The notes: generated by a model not told the origin, from the sequence alone. Shown: positions 16,671 to 25,793, counted from the stretch's first letter. The stretch is 48,459 bases of DNA from Marinobacter pelagius (GCF_003315345.1 NZ_QNRO01000027.1:1-48459); one strand, 5' to 3'. Program-made: numbers and translations.

Positions 16671-17882
16671 ATGGCCAGGGATCAGGGAAAGAAGGGGGAT
16701 TCCCCGGAAAAACCGGATTCAGATGTTCCACAGGACAACATTTCCAAGGTCCTGCAAAGTTCCGATGTGTCAGCGGCGGAGGCTCCTGCCGATGCCCAGA
16801 AACCCCCTCCCGGTACCAAACGCAAACAGACCGTTGCGCTAACTCTCGGTAGTGGCGGCGCACGGGGCTATGCCCATATCGGCGCCATCGAGATCCTGAA
16901 TGAGCGCGGTTACGACATCGTGGCGATATCGGGATGTTCCATGGGCGCGCTCATCGGTGGCATGTATGGCGCCGGCAAGATGAAGGACTACAAGGACTGG
17001 GTCACCGGCCTTGGCCAGTTCGATGTACTCAAGTTGCTGGATGTCACCTTCAATTCCGTGGGTGCCATTCGGGGCGAGAAGATTTTCTCCGTGGTCCGGG
17101 AGATGCTGGGTGATACCCGGATCGAGGATCTTCCCCTGGCCTACACGGCAGTTGCCACCGACTTGCTTGCGCACAAGGAAGTCTGGTTCCAGGAAGGGCC
17201 TCTGGATCAGGCCATCCGCGCCTCCGTTGCCATTCCCAGTGTCGTGACCCCCCTGGTGCTGAATGGGCGCGTGCTGGTGGATGGGGCGCTGTTGAACCCG
17301 TTACCCATTATTCCGACCATCTCGGCCCATGCAGACCTGATTGTGGCGGTCAACCTTAGCGGCGAAGATGACCAGCGTCAGCGGATTCCGGACGCGGCCT
17401 TTGTCCATGATCAAGAGGCCTCCGACATGGAAGAGTGGGTCGACGCCATCCGGGACAAGGCGTCCCGCTGGTTTGACTGGGATGCCATCAAATCGCTCGG
17501 AGCCCGGAAAGCCGACAATGGCGAAAGTCCGGAAGAGAAGATCAGTCGGGAGGTCCACAAAAAAGAAAACCACAAGAACCACGACAAAAAGCCAACCGAC
17601 AAGAAGCATCAGGAAGATCACGAAACCATCGACTGGGACAAGCTGGGCATTGGTAAATTCGATGTGATGAACCTGACCATCGAGACCATGCAGAGCGCAC
17701 TGGTGCAGTACAAGATCGCCGGTTATCCGCCGGATCTGCTGGTCAACGTACCCAAGAATGCCTGCCGGACCTACGACTACCACAAGGCCCCGGAACTGAT
17801 TCAGCTCGGGCGCGAGCGTATGGCCCTGGCGCTGGATCGTTACGAGGCGAACAGGAGCAGCTCCGGCCCGCTCGCCATCTGA
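16671..17882 (+). CDS. Patatin-like phospholipase
   Basis: A 403-residue lipid acyl hydrolase of the patatin family. The oxyanion loop is GSGGARGYAHIGA, the nucleophile elbow GCSMG and the dyad aspartate lies in DGALLNPLP. A Pro/Ala-rich polar leader of about 50 residues precedes the domain without a signal peptide. An unusual Lys/His-rich hydrophilic insert lies near residues 294-325 (KKENHKNHDKKPTDKK). Close to RssA-like proteins; substrate unknown. Start preceded by GAGG at good spacing. Last gene of the operon beginning at 10219. Confidence 0.88.
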   Translation: MARDQGKKGDSPEKPDSDVPQDNISKVLQSSDVSAAEAPADAQKPPPGTKRKQTVALTLGSGGARGYAHIGAIEILNERGYDIVAISGCSMGALIGGMYGAGKMKDYKDWVTGLGQFDVLKLLDVTFNSVGAIRGEKIFSVVREMLGDTRIEDLPLAYTAVATDLLAHKEVWFQEGPLDQAIRASVAIPSVVTPLVLNGRVLVDGALLNPLPIIPTISAHADLIVAVNLSGEDDQRQRIPDAAFVHDQEASDMEEWVDAIRDKASRWFDWDAIKSLGARKADNGESPEEKISREVHKKENHKNHDKKPTDKKHQEDHETIDWDKLGIGKFDVMNLTIETMQSALVQYKIAGYPPDLLVNVPKNACRTYDYHKAPELIQLGRERMALALDRYEANRSSSGPLAI

Positions 17883-17928
17883 GTAGCATCCGGGCTGGTT
17901 TAGGCTGCAGGAGCGGGGCCAAACAGCG

Positions 17929-17934
17929 TATAAT
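17929..17934 (+). promoter_or_regulatory. Candidate -10 box for prmB
   Basis: TATAAT 38 bp before the prmB GTG, in the 89-bp gap after the patatin gene. No convincing -35 is seen at 16-18 bp, so this is tentative. Confidence 0.35.
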
Positions 17935-17971
17935 CCCGCGCTGACATGCGCCAGAACAGGAAACGATCCTT

Positions 17972-18874
17972 GTGACGAGCCCCATCGACGATCTTCAGAC
18001 CGTTCGCGATTACCTTCGCTATGCCTCGACGCAGTTTGCCGCGTCGCCACTGTTTTTTGGTCATGGCACCGATAACGTCTGGGACGAGGCGGTCCATCTG
18101 GTGATGCGCAGCCTGAACCTGCCGCTGGAAAACAACACCCTGTTTCTCGACGCCCGGCTCACTCGTGACGAGCGCGCCATGATTCTCGACCGAATCGAGC
18201 GCCGGGTGAACGAACGCGTTCCGCTCGCATACCTTCTGGGCGAGGCCTGGTTCATGGGTATGCCGTTCCACGTGGATGAGCGCGTACTGGTGCCCCGTTC
18301 ACCCATCGGCGAATTGCTGGAAAATGGCCTCCAGCCCTGGCTGGGCGATATTGAAGTTAACAGGCTCCTTGATCTTTGCACCGGTAGTGGCTGCATCGGC
18401 ATCGGTGCTGCCATGGTGTTCGAGGATGCCAAGGTGGATCTGTCCGATATTTCCGAGGACGCACTGGCAGTTGCCGAATCAAATATTGATCTTCATGACG
18501 TCCGTAACCGGGTGCGCACCGTAAGGTCTGATGTGTTCGAGAACATCACCGGCCGCTACGATGTCATTCTGAGTAATCCTCCATACGTGGATGCTGAAGA
18601 CCTGGCGGACATGCCGGACGAATACCAGCATGAGCCTGAGCTGGGTCTTGCCGCAGGGACGGATGGCCTTGATATCGCCCACCGTATTCTGGCAAAAGCG
18701 GCTGACCATCTCACCGAAGAGGGCCTGCTGATCGTGGAAGTGGGCAACAGCTGGGTCGCGCTGGACCAGGCCTATCCAGACCTGCCGTTCACCTGGCTGG
18801 AGTTTGAAAATGGCGGTGACGGGGTGTTTCTGCTGCGGGCTGAAGACCTGCGCGCCTGGCAGGCTCGCGGTTAA
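17972..18874 (+). CDS. prmB: Ribosomal protein L3 glutamine methyltransferase PrmB
   Basis: A 300-residue SAM-dependent enzyme that N5-methylates a glutamine of ribosomal protein L3. It has the SAM-binding motif LLDLCTGSGCIGIG and the glutamine-binding NPPY at residues 202-205 followed by VDAEDLADMP, which separates PrmB from PrmC. The start is GTG with AGGAA about 9 nt upstream. prmB directly followed by aroC is a conserved pair in gammaproteobacteria. Length is normal. Confidence 0.93.
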   Translation: MTSPIDDLQTVRDYLRYASTQFAASPLFFGHGTDNVWDEAVHLVMRSLNLPLENNTLFLDARLTRDERAMILDRIERRVNERVPLAYLLGEAWFMGMPFHVDERVLVPRSPIGELLENGLQPWLGDIEVNRLLDLCTGSGCIGIGAAMVFEDAKVDLSDISEDALAVAESNIDLHDVRNRVRTVRSDVFENITGRYDVILSNPPYVDAEDLADMPDEYQHEPELGLAAGTDGLDIAHRILAKAADHLTEEGLLIVEVGNSWVALDQAYPDLPFTWLEFENGGDGVFLLRAEDLRAWQARG

Positions 18875-18911
18875 ACCGAATTCTCACAAGAACTGGATAA
18901 GATACTGAATC

Positions 18912-20006
18912 ATGTCGGGAAATAGCTTTGGAAAACTGTTCACCGTAACCACCTTTGGTGAAAGCCATGGGGCTGCCTTGGGCTGCATTATCGACGGCTG
19001 CCCTCCAGGCCTGGAGCTTTCGGAAGCCGACATGCAGCGTGATCTGGACCGCCGCAAACCGGGCACTTCCCGCCATACCACCCAGCGGCGTGAGGCGGAC
19101 GAGGTAAAGATCCTGTCCGGGGTGTTCGAGGGCAAGACCACCGGAACACCTATTGGCCTGATCATCGAGAATACCGATCAGCGCTCCAAGGACTATTCCA
19201 AGATCTCGGAGCAGTTCCGGCCGGCCCATGCCGACTATACCTACATGCATAAATACGGCGTTCGCGATTACCGGGGCGGTGGCCGCTCCTCGGCCCGCGA
19301 GACCGCCATGCGTGTGGCTGCCGGTGCCGTCGCCCGCAAATTCCTGGAGCAGCGCCTTGGCATCAAGATCCGCGGCTACCTTTCCCAGCTTGGCCCCATC
19401 AAGGCGGAAAAGCTGGACTGGGACCAGGTGCACCAGAACCCGTTCTTCTGCCCGGACGCCGACAAGGTGCCGGAAATGGAGGCCTACATGGATGCGCTCC
19501 GCAAAGAGGGCGATTCCATCGGTGCCAGAATCAATGTCGTGGCTGATGGCGTTCCTCCCGGCCTTGGCGAGCCTATTTTTGACCGTCTTGATGCTGATCT
19601 GGCCCATGCGCTGATGAGCATCAACGCGGTGAAAGGTGTGGAGATTGGCGCTGGTTTTGATTCTGTTGAGCAGAAGGGCACCGAGCACCGGGACGAGATG
19701 ACGCCTGAAGGTTTCCTATCCAATAACGCCGGCGGTGTACTGGGCGGCATTTCCTCCGGTCAACCGATCGTGGCCAGTATCGCCTTGAAGCCGACCTCCA
19801 GCCTTCGTTTGCCCGGGCGCAGTATTGATGTGAACGGCAATCCGGTGGAAGTTATCACCACGGGCCGTCACGACCCCTGTGTCGGGATCAGGGCCACACC
19901 GATTGCTGAAGCCATGATGGCCATCGTTCTGATGGATCACTACCTGCGCCATCGTGGTCAGAATGGTGATGTGGAAGTTTCTACGCCTGTTCTGAAGCAG
20001 CTCTGA
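18912..20006 (+). CDS. aroC: Chorismate synthase AroC
   Basis: A 364-residue enzyme converting 5-enolpyruvylshikimate 3-phosphate to chorismate with reduced FMN, the last shared step to aromatic amino acids and folate. The three signatures are present: GESHGAALGCIIDG, the GVRDYRGGGRSSARET region and RHDPCVGIRATPIAEAM. Full length. It starts 37 bp after prmB and is followed by a 115-bp palindromic repeat. Its product feeds pabB (6004) and the tryptophan genes in this window. Confidence 0.97.
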   Translation: MSGNSFGKLFTVTTFGESHGAALGCIIDGCPPGLELSEADMQRDLDRRKPGTSRHTTQRREADEVKILSGVFEGKTTGTPIGLIIENTDQRSKDYSKISEQFRPAHADYTYMHKYGVRDYRGGGRSSARETAMRVAAGAVARKFLEQRLGIKIRGYLSQLGPIKAEKLDWDQVHQNPFFCPDADKVPEMEAYMDALRKEGDSIGARINVVADGVPPGLGEPIFDRLDADLAHALMSINAVKGVEIGAGFDSVEQKGTEHRDEMTPEGFLSNNAGGVLGGISSGQPIVASIALKPTSSLRLPGRSIDVNGNPVEVITTGRHDPCVGIRATPIAEAMMAIVLMDHYLRHRGQNGDVEVSTPVLKQL

Positions 20007-20033
20007 TTCGGGAAGCCTGCAACGGTTGGTGAA

Positions 20034-20148
20034 GCGATTCCGTCGGGAAGGACGGTTCAAAAAACGCCCGTGAATAAGTCCCTGTAGGGCTTGGTCGCGC
20101 CCTCCTTGGCGCTCCACATTTTTGAACCGTCCTTCCCGCCGAAATCGC
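20034..20148. repeat. 115-bp palindromic intergenic element, copy A
   Basis: Arms of 30 bp (20034-20063 and 20119-20148) match at 28 of 30 positions and enclose a 55-nt core. On the minus strand the core is recognisably the same as that of the element at 23431-23544 (TGTGGAGCGCC..., CCTACAGGGAC...), though the arms differ. The element lies 28 bp after the aroC stop and could terminate that transcript. I recall similar sequences between genes of Marinobacter-like genomes, but have not checked. Confidence 0.75.
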
Positions 20149-20174
20149 CGTAACTCACGATAAATCGTTTTTAC

Positions 20175-20179
20175 AGGAG
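20175..20179 (+). promoter_or_regulatory. Ribosome site that decides the ATT start of the MFS gene
   Basis: AGGAG lies 7 nt before the ATT at 20187. It is the only strong Shine-Dalgarno near the conserved N-terminus, and no ATG, GTG or TTG is in frame between the upstream stop and that N-terminus. Confidence 0.6.
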
Positions 20180-20186
20180 TCCTGGT

Positions 20187-21329
20187 ATTTACTGGCGGCT
20201 TTCGAATCTTTATTTCTGGTTTTTCGCCCTTCTGGGCGGACTGCTTCCGTATTGGTCCCTCTATCTTGAGGGGCAGGGCTATACCTATCTTCAGATCGCC
20301 ACGTTGATGGCGACCATCCAGCTTACGAAGATCGTAGCCCCCAGCGTCTGGGGCTGGCTCGGGGACCGGAGTGGTCAGCGGGTCCGGCTTGTAAGGTTCG
20401 GTGCCATAACCGGTTCGCTATTCTTTGCCGGCGTTTTCCTGGAACCGGGGTTCTATGGCCTGCTGCTGGTGATGCTTGCCTTCACGTTCTTCTGGAATGC
20501 CATCCTGCCTCTTTACGAGGTCATTACGCTTCGCACTCTCGGTAAGCAGAAAGAGAAGTACGGCCGGGTCCGGCTTTGGGGTTCGGTCGGGTTTATTGCA
20601 GCAGTAGCCGGGGTCGGGGGCATCCTCGAGATTGTTCCGGTCAGCTTGCTTCCATGGCTGTTGCTGCCGGTGTTTGTCGGTATTGCGGTCTCGGCGTTTC
20701 TGGTGCCATCGGAGAAAGGAGAGGTCAAGCCAAGGGCGCCAGAGGGCAGTCTGAAGAAAATTGTGACCCATCCAGCGGTGGTCACCTTCTTCCTGATGAA
20801 TTTCCTGCTTCAGGTCTCCCACGGGCCGTACTACACCTTCTTCAGTATCCATCTCGAGCAGCATGGTTATGGCAAATTACCGATCGGGTTACTTTGGTCA
20901 CTGGGCGTGGTCGCCGAGATCGGGTTATTTCTGGTGATGCACCGGTTTACCCGGCGTTTCTCCGTCCGGCAGATTGCCATCGGCGCCCTGGTGCTGACCA
21001 TGATTCGCTGGGCGTTGATAGCCGAGCTGACCGACGTGGTTGCGGTGCTGATCTTCGCCCAGCTTCTTCATGCGGCTTCCTATGGGGCGCTGCACGCGAT
21101 TTCTGTCCAGTACATCCAGGGCTTCTTCGGCAAACACCACCATGGCCAGGGTCAGGCCCTATACAGCGGCCTTACTTTCGGCGCCGGAGGAGCGGCTGGC
21201 GCGTGGATATCCGGCTTCCTTGTGGAAGGCGTCAATACTTCTGCAGCCTTTTGGGGAGGCGCCGTGGCTATGGCTATTGCCGTGCTGATTACCTGGCGGG
21301 GCCTGAGGCCGCCGCCAGAGGATGTCTGA
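20187..21329 (+). CDS. MFS transporter, probable ATT start
   Basis: A 380-residue major facilitator protein with about 12 transmembrane helices. Family members recalled from Pseudomonas begin YWRLSxxYFxYFALLG. Here the same frame reads YWRLSNLYFWFFALLGGLLP directly after an ATT codon, 7 nt downstream of AGGAG. The first in-frame ATG lies at about 20304, after the first helix, and would remove it. The signature loop WGWLGDRSGQRVRLVRFG is intact. Substrate unknown; the family lies near nucleoside-proton symporters and PucC-like carriers. An error or mutation of an ATG is an alternative to a true ATT start. It converges on pilU with only 8 bp between the stops. Confidence 0.85.
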   Translation: MYWRLSNLYFWFFALLGGLLPYWSLYLEGQGYTYLQIATLMATIQLTKIVAPSVWGWLGDRSGQRVRLVRFGAITGSLFFAGVFLEPGFYGLLLVMLAFTFFWNAILPLYEVITLRTLGKQKEKYGRVRLWGSVGFIAAVAGVGGILEIVPVSLLPWLLLPVFVGIAVSAFLVPSEKGEVKPRAPEGSLKKIVTHPAVVTFFLMNFLLQVSHGPYYTFFSIHLEQHGYGKLPIGLLWSLGVVAEIGLFLVMHRFTRRFSVRQIAIGALVLTMIRWALIAELTDVVAVLIFAQLLHAASYGALHAISVQYIQGFFGKHHHGQGQALYSGLTFGAGGAAGAWISGFLVEGVNTSAAFWGGAVAMAIAVLITWRGLRPPPEDV

Positions 21330-21337
21330 AAAGCCTT

Positions 21338-22486
21338 TTATTCGTCCGGATCTTCCTCGTCTTCCTCGATTTTGAGGGAGAGGCCACTGCCGGTCGGGCC
21401 CGAGGCGGTGGAAGAGTCGGCGCCACCCTGACCGTGTAACTTGATCTTCAGTCGCAGGTTGTTGGCAGAGTCGGCGTTCTTCAATGCTTCCTCTTCGGAA
21501 ATCTTGCCTTCCTTCCAGAGGTTGAACAGCGCCAGGTCGAAGGTCTGCATGCCGAGGTTGGCCGACTTCTCCATGATTTCCTTGATGCCGTCGATCTCAC
21601 CACGCAGGATCAGCTCGCTTATGGTGGGCGTTCCGAGCAGGATTTCTATGGCCGCACAGCGCTTCTTATCGACCGTCGGAACCAGTCGCTGGGACACGAA
21701 CGCGCGCAGGTTCATTGAAAGATCCATCAGCAGCTGCGGGCGCCGCTCCTCGGGGAAGAAATTGATGATGCGATCCAGCGCCTGGTTGGCATTGTTGGCG
21801 TGCAAGGTGGAAATGCACAGGTGCCCGGTTTCGGCGAAGGCCAGGGCGTGTTCCATGGTTTCCCGGTCCCGGATCTCACCGATCAGAATGACATCCGGCG
21901 CCTGACGCAGGGTGTTCTTCAGCGCTTTCTGGAAACTCCGGGTATCAACCCCTACCTCTCGCTGGTTGACGATGCATTTCTTGTGGCGGTGGATGTATTC
22001 CACCGGATCTTCGATGGTAATGATGTGGCCGGCGGAATTGCTGTTCCGATGATCGATCAGAGCGGCAAGGGAGGTGGACTTGCCCGAACCGGTGGCACCG
22101 ACAAACAGAACCAGGCCGCGCTTGGCCATCACCACATCTTTGAGAATCGGCGGCAGACCGAGGTCGTCTGCGTTCGGAATCTCGGTGACGATGTTCCGCG
22201 CGACGATCGAAATCTCGTTACGCTGCCGGAAAATATTAATCCGGAACCGGCCCACTTTGCCAATGCTGTAGGCCAGGTTCATCTCGAGCTCCTGCTCGAA
22301 CTCGGCAATTTGCTCATCGTCCATGATGGTATAGGCGATATCCTTGATCGCCCCGGGCCCCATGGGAGACCGGTCGATGGGCTTGAGCGCACCGTGGAAT
22401 TTGGCGCAGGGCGGGGCGCCGGTACTCAGGTAAAGGTCCGAGCCATCGTGCTTGGCCAGAATCTTGAGGTAATCGTCAAAGCCCAT
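21338..22486 (-). CDS. pilU: Type IV pilus retraction ATPase PilU/PilT family
   Basis: A 382-residue secretion ATPase, the length usual for PilU. It has the Walker A GATGSGKST, the Asp box IITIEDPVEYIH, Walker B LIGEIRDRETM and the His box HLCISTLHANNA. The AIRNLIRE-type retraction motif of PilT is altered (GIKEIMEKSANLGMQTFD), which fits PilU, the accessory retraction motor working with PilT. The acidic tail (SLKIEEDEEDPDE) extends past the usual end. No pilT lies beside it, so this may be a stand-alone paralogue. Confidence 0.88.
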   Translation of the reverse strand: MGFDDYLKILAKHDGSDLYLSTGAPPCAKFHGALKPIDRSPMGPGAIKDIAYTIMDDEQIAEFEQELEMNLAYSIGKVGRFRINIFRQRNEISIVARNIVTEIPNADDLGLPPILKDVVMAKRGLVLFVGATGSGKSTSLAALIDHRNSNSAGHIITIEDPVEYIHRHKKCIVNQREVGVDTRSFQKALKNTLRQAPDVILIGEIRDRETMEHALAFAETGHLCISTLHANNANQALDRIINFFPEERRPQLLMDLSMNLRAFVSQRLVPTVDKKRCAAIEILLGTPTISELILRGEIDGIKEIMEKSANLGMQTFDLALFNLWKEGKISEEEALKNADSANNLRLKIKLHGQGGADSSTASGPTGSGLSLKIEEDEEDPDE

Positions 22487-22509
22487 GTTGTCTCCTGATC
22501 GTCAATGAT

Positions 22510-23391
22510 TTACTTGGATTCGCCCGTTTCCTCCTCCCGCACAACCTTCAGCAGCGCCCGCGCCGCCTGGCTAAGCTGACGCCCGGCTACCCCGATACCG
22601 CCCAGCATCCGGTTAACGGGATACCCGGTATCCAGCTGGTGTATCGACTGATCCAGCATGCTCACGGGCAAAACACTCCAGCCTAGCCCGACACTCGTCA
22701 TCATCTTGAGCGTCTCAAGGTAATTGGTCGGTATCTGCTGTTTCAGCGGAAGATTCGCCTCAAGAAAAAGGCGACTGACCGTCCGATAGGTGGCCGTCGT
22801 GGTATCCGGCAACAAAGCAGGATAGCGGGCAAGATCCTCAAGCGACGCCGAAACCTGACCCGACAACTCATGATCCCTCCCGACCACAAACGCCATTGGA
22901 TCGGACCACTGCTCGTATACCACGAACTGGCTGCCCATACTGTCACTGAGTGTGACAAACGCCAGCTCCGCGTTACGTTTGAGCATCTGCGCGTAAGCCG
23001 CATCCGACTCCATGAACTGCAGATTCAACCGTACCTCCGGATAGTCACGGGAAAAACGCCTGAGCCAGTTGGGTAGGTGATGCAGTCCGATGTGGTGCGA
23101 CGCGATAATCTCCAGCTCCCCGCTGATGTCTCCGTCATCTGCAGACAGCGCCACACGTGCGTTATGAATCTCGTCAAGAATCTTTCTCGCATGGGGCAGC
23201 AGCCTTGTACCGGCATCGGTCAGTCTTATCTCACGATGGCTGCGATCAATCAGCTTTGTACCCAACTGGTTCTCCAGAGCCGCCAGTCGTTTGCTGATTG
23301 CCGGTTGGGTAAGGTGCAGGACCTCCGCGGCTTCCGAGAAGGAGCCCTGATCAACAATGGTGAGAAATGCTCTTAGAGAGTTTGAATCCAC
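22510..23391 (-). CDS. LysR-type regulator divergent from leuC
   Basis: A 293-residue LysR-type regulator: N-terminal winged HTH (FSEAAEVLHLTQPAISKRLAA) and a periplasmic-binding-like effector domain. The divergent arrangement with leuCDB is shared with Pseudomonas as I recall and suggests it controls the leucine operon, possibly by sensing a branched-chain intermediate. It lies 23 bp before the pilU start on the same strand, so the two may be co-transcribed. The effector is not deducible. Confidence 0.88.
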   Translation of the reverse strand: MDSNSLRAFLTIVDQGSFSEAAEVLHLTQPAISKRLAALENQLGTKLIDRSHREIRLTDAGTRLLPHARKILDEIHNARVALSADDGDISGELEIIASHHIGLHHLPNWLRRFSRDYPEVRLNLQFMESDAAYAQMLKRNAELAFVTLSDSMGSQFVVYEQWSDPMAFVVGRDHELSGQVSASLEDLARYPALLPDTTTATYRTVSRLFLEANLPLKQQIPTNYLETLKMMTSVGLGWSVLPVSMLDQSIHQLDTGYPVNRMLGGIGVAGRQLSQAARALLKVVREEETGESK

Positions 23392-23430
23392 TGTTCACCA
23401 TTTCCTGTTTGGTGGCATTCATAGGTTTGG

Positions 23431-23544
23431 GGTCTGGATGGGGCCGGCTTTCCAAAACTGTGCGGAGCCATGGATGGCGGAGCTCAAGCGTCACAGGGAC
23501 GTGCCGCAAGGAGCGTGTTTTGGAAAGCCGGCCCCACCCAGACC
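23431..23544. repeat. 115-bp palindromic intergenic element, copy B
   Basis: Arms of 28 bp (23431-23458 and 23517-23544) match at 27 of 28 positions and enclose a 58-nt core starting TGTGCGGAGCCATGG and containing TCACAGGGACG. The core matches copy A (reverse strand), but the arms have a different, still self-complementary sequence. It fills much of the 287-bp gap between the divergent LysR and leuC genes. The rest of that gap (23545-23678) is AT-rich and presumably holds the leuC promoter, including the repeat GCAT (23561-23564) / ATGC (23576-23579). Confidence 0.78.
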
Positions 23545-23678
23545 TTGCACCAAAATTAGAGCATGCCAAAAAGGAATGCAAAGAATAAAAAACATGAATT
23601 GAGGTTATGCAGCGCAGGGGAGTAACATAGCAATCAATGAAGTCAAAACCAGAAACCCCCAGAGAGTGAGAGAGAATC

Positions 23679-25097
23679 ATGGCGGGCAAGACCTTATACG
23701 ACAAATTGTGGGACGACCATCTCGTCAAACAGCGGGACGACGGCTCCGCACTGATCTACATCGACCGACAGTTGCTGCACGAAGTCACCTCACCGCAAGC
23801 GTTTGAAGGCCTGCGCCTGGCCGGTCGTAAGCCGTGGCGGATCGACGCCAACATCGCCACCCCGGACCACAACGTCCCGACCACCGATCGCGACAAAGGC
23901 ATCGACGGCATCGTCGACCCCGTATCCCGGACCCAGGTCGAAACCCTCGACAAGAACTGCGACGAGTTCGGCATCCTCGAATTCAAGATCAAGGACCAGC
24001 GCCAGGGCATCGTCCACGTTATCGGGCCGGAGCAGGGCGCCACCCTGCCGGGCATGAGCATTGTGTGCGGTGACTCCCACACCTCCACCCACGGCGCCTT
24101 CGGCTGCCTGGCTCACGGCATCGGCACCTCCGAAGTCGAGCACGTGCTGGCCACCCAGTGCCTGGTGCAGAAAAAGATGAAAAACATGCTGGTCAAGGTC
24201 AACGGCAAGTTGGGTCCCGGCGTGACCGGCAAGGACGTGGTCCTGGCCATCATCGGCAAGATCGGAACCGCTGGCGGTACCGGTTACGCCATCGAATTTG
24301 GCGGTGAAGCCATCCGCGGCCTCAGCATGGAAGCCCGGATGACCATATGTAACATGTCTATCGAAGCCGGTGCCCGCGTTGGCATGGTGGCGGTGGATGA
24401 CACCACCATCGACTACGTCGCAGGCCGCCCGTTCGCCCCGAAAGGCGAGACCTGGGACAAGGCTGTAGACTACTGGCGCACCCTGCACAGCGACGACGAT
24501 GCCGTGTTCGACAAGGTGGTCGAGCTGGACGGCTCTGCCATCATGCCGCAGGTCAGCTGGGGCACCTCCCCGGAAATGGTGACCGGTGTCGACGGCGCCG
24601 TTCCGGACCCGGCAAAAGAAGAGGACCCGATCAAGCGCGAGGGCATTGTCCGGGCGCTCAAGTACATGGGTCTGCAGCCGAATCAGAAGATTATCGATAT
24701 CCAGCTCGACCGCGTCTTCATCGGTTCCTGCACCAACAGCCGCATCGAGGATCTGCGGGAAGCCGCCGCCGTGGTAAAGGGTCGCAAGGTTGCATCCAGC
24801 CTCAAGCAGGCCATGGTTGTGCCCGGTTCAGGCCTGGTAAAGGCCCAGGCCGAGCAGGAAGGTCTGGACAAGATCTTTATCGAAGCCGGTCTGGAATGGC
24901 GCGATCCGGGTTGCTCCATGTGCCTGGCCATGAACGCCGACAAACTGGGGCAGGGCGAGCATTGTGCCTCCACCTCCAACCGGAACTTCGAGGGCCGTCA
25001 GGGCTTTGGTGGTCGTACTCACCTCGTCAGCCCGGCCATGGCCGCCGCTGCCGCGGTGACCGGCCATTTCGTTGATGTCCGTGATTTGATGCACTGA
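23679..25097 (+). CDS. leuC: 3-isopropylmalate dehydratase large subunit LeuC
   Basis: A 472-residue aconitase-family subunit that, with LeuD, isomerises 2- to 3-isopropylmalate in leucine synthesis. The [4Fe-4S] cysteines are visible in IGSCTNSRIED and GCSMCLAMN; substrate motifs include CGDSHTSTHGAFG and EVEHVLATQ. Full length. First gene of leuC-leuD-leuB with 17- and 31-bp gaps; leuA is not in this window. Confidence 0.97.
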   Translation: MAGKTLYDKLWDDHLVKQRDDGSALIYIDRQLLHEVTSPQAFEGLRLAGRKPWRIDANIATPDHNVPTTDRDKGIDGIVDPVSRTQVETLDKNCDEFGILEFKIKDQRQGIVHVIGPEQGATLPGMSIVCGDSHTSTHGAFGCLAHGIGTSEVEHVLATQCLVQKKMKNMLVKVNGKLGPGVTGKDVVLAIIGKIGTAGGTGYAIEFGGEAIRGLSMEARMTICNMSIEAGARVGMVAVDDTTIDYVAGRPFAPKGETWDKAVDYWRTLHSDDDAVFDKVVELDGSAIMPQVSWGTSPEMVTGVDGAVPDPAKEEDPIKREGIVRALKYMGLQPNQKIIDIQLDRVFIGSCTNSRIEDLREAAAVVKGRKVASSLKQAMVVPGSGLVKAQAEQEGLDKIFIEAGLEWRDPGCSMCLAMNADKLGQGEHCASTSNRNFEGRQGFGGRTHLVSPAMAAAAAVTGHFVDVRDLMH

Positions 25098-25114
25098 GCC
25101 ACAGGAGAGAGACC

Positions 25115-25762
25115 ATGCGAGCATTTACGCAACACCAGGGTATTGTTGCCCCCATGGACCGTTCCAATGTGGACACGGACATGATCATTCCCAAGCAGTT
25201 TTTGAAGTCCATCAAGCGCACCGGCTTCGGCCCGAACCTGTTTGACGAGCTGCGCTACCTGGACGAGGGCAAGCCGGACCAGGATAGCTCACAGCGTCCG
25301 ATCAATCCGGACTTCGTGCTGAACCAGGATCGCTACAAGAACGCCAGCGTGCTGCTGGCCCGCAGCAATTTCGGTTGCGGCTCCAGCCGTGAGCACGCGC
25401 CCTGGGCCCTGGATGATTTCGGCTTCCGGGTCATCATTGCCCCGAGCTTTGCAGATATCTTCTACAATAACTGCTTCAAGAACGGGCTGTTACCCATTGT
25501 TTTGCAGGAAGAAGTAGTTGACCAACTGTTCCGAGAGACGGAAGAGAACGAAGGCTATCAGCTGACGGTGGACCTGGAGTCGAAGACCGTGACCACGCCG
25601 TCCGGTGAATCCTTCAGCTTCGAGGTGGATGATTTCCGCCGGCACTGCCTGCTCAACGGCCTGGACGATATCGGTGTCACCCTCGAAGATGCCGATCTGA
25701 TCCGCGACTATGAAGAAAAGCGCAGGCAGACCGCGCCCTGGCTGTTCAATACCGGCAACTGA
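25115..25762 (+). CDS. leuD: 3-isopropylmalate dehydratase small subunit LeuD
   Basis: A 215-residue swivel-domain partner of LeuC. The family signatures are DRSNVDTDMIIPKQFL near the N-terminus and the substrate-specificity stretch NFGCGSSREHAPWAL. Normal length, 17 bp after leuC with GGAGAGAG upstream. Confidence 0.97.
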   Translation: MRAFTQHQGIVAPMDRSNVDTDMIIPKQFLKSIKRTGFGPNLFDELRYLDEGKPDQDSSQRPINPDFVLNQDRYKNASVLLARSNFGCGSSREHAPWALDDFGFRVIIAPSFADIFYNNCFKNGLLPIVLQEEVVDQLFRETEENEGYQLTVDLESKTVTTPSGESFSFEVDDFRRHCLLNGLDDIGVTLEDADLIRDYEEKRRQTAPWLFNTGN

Positions 25763-25793
25763 TTCAAGCTCACTGACTTTAAGGAAGAATTTC

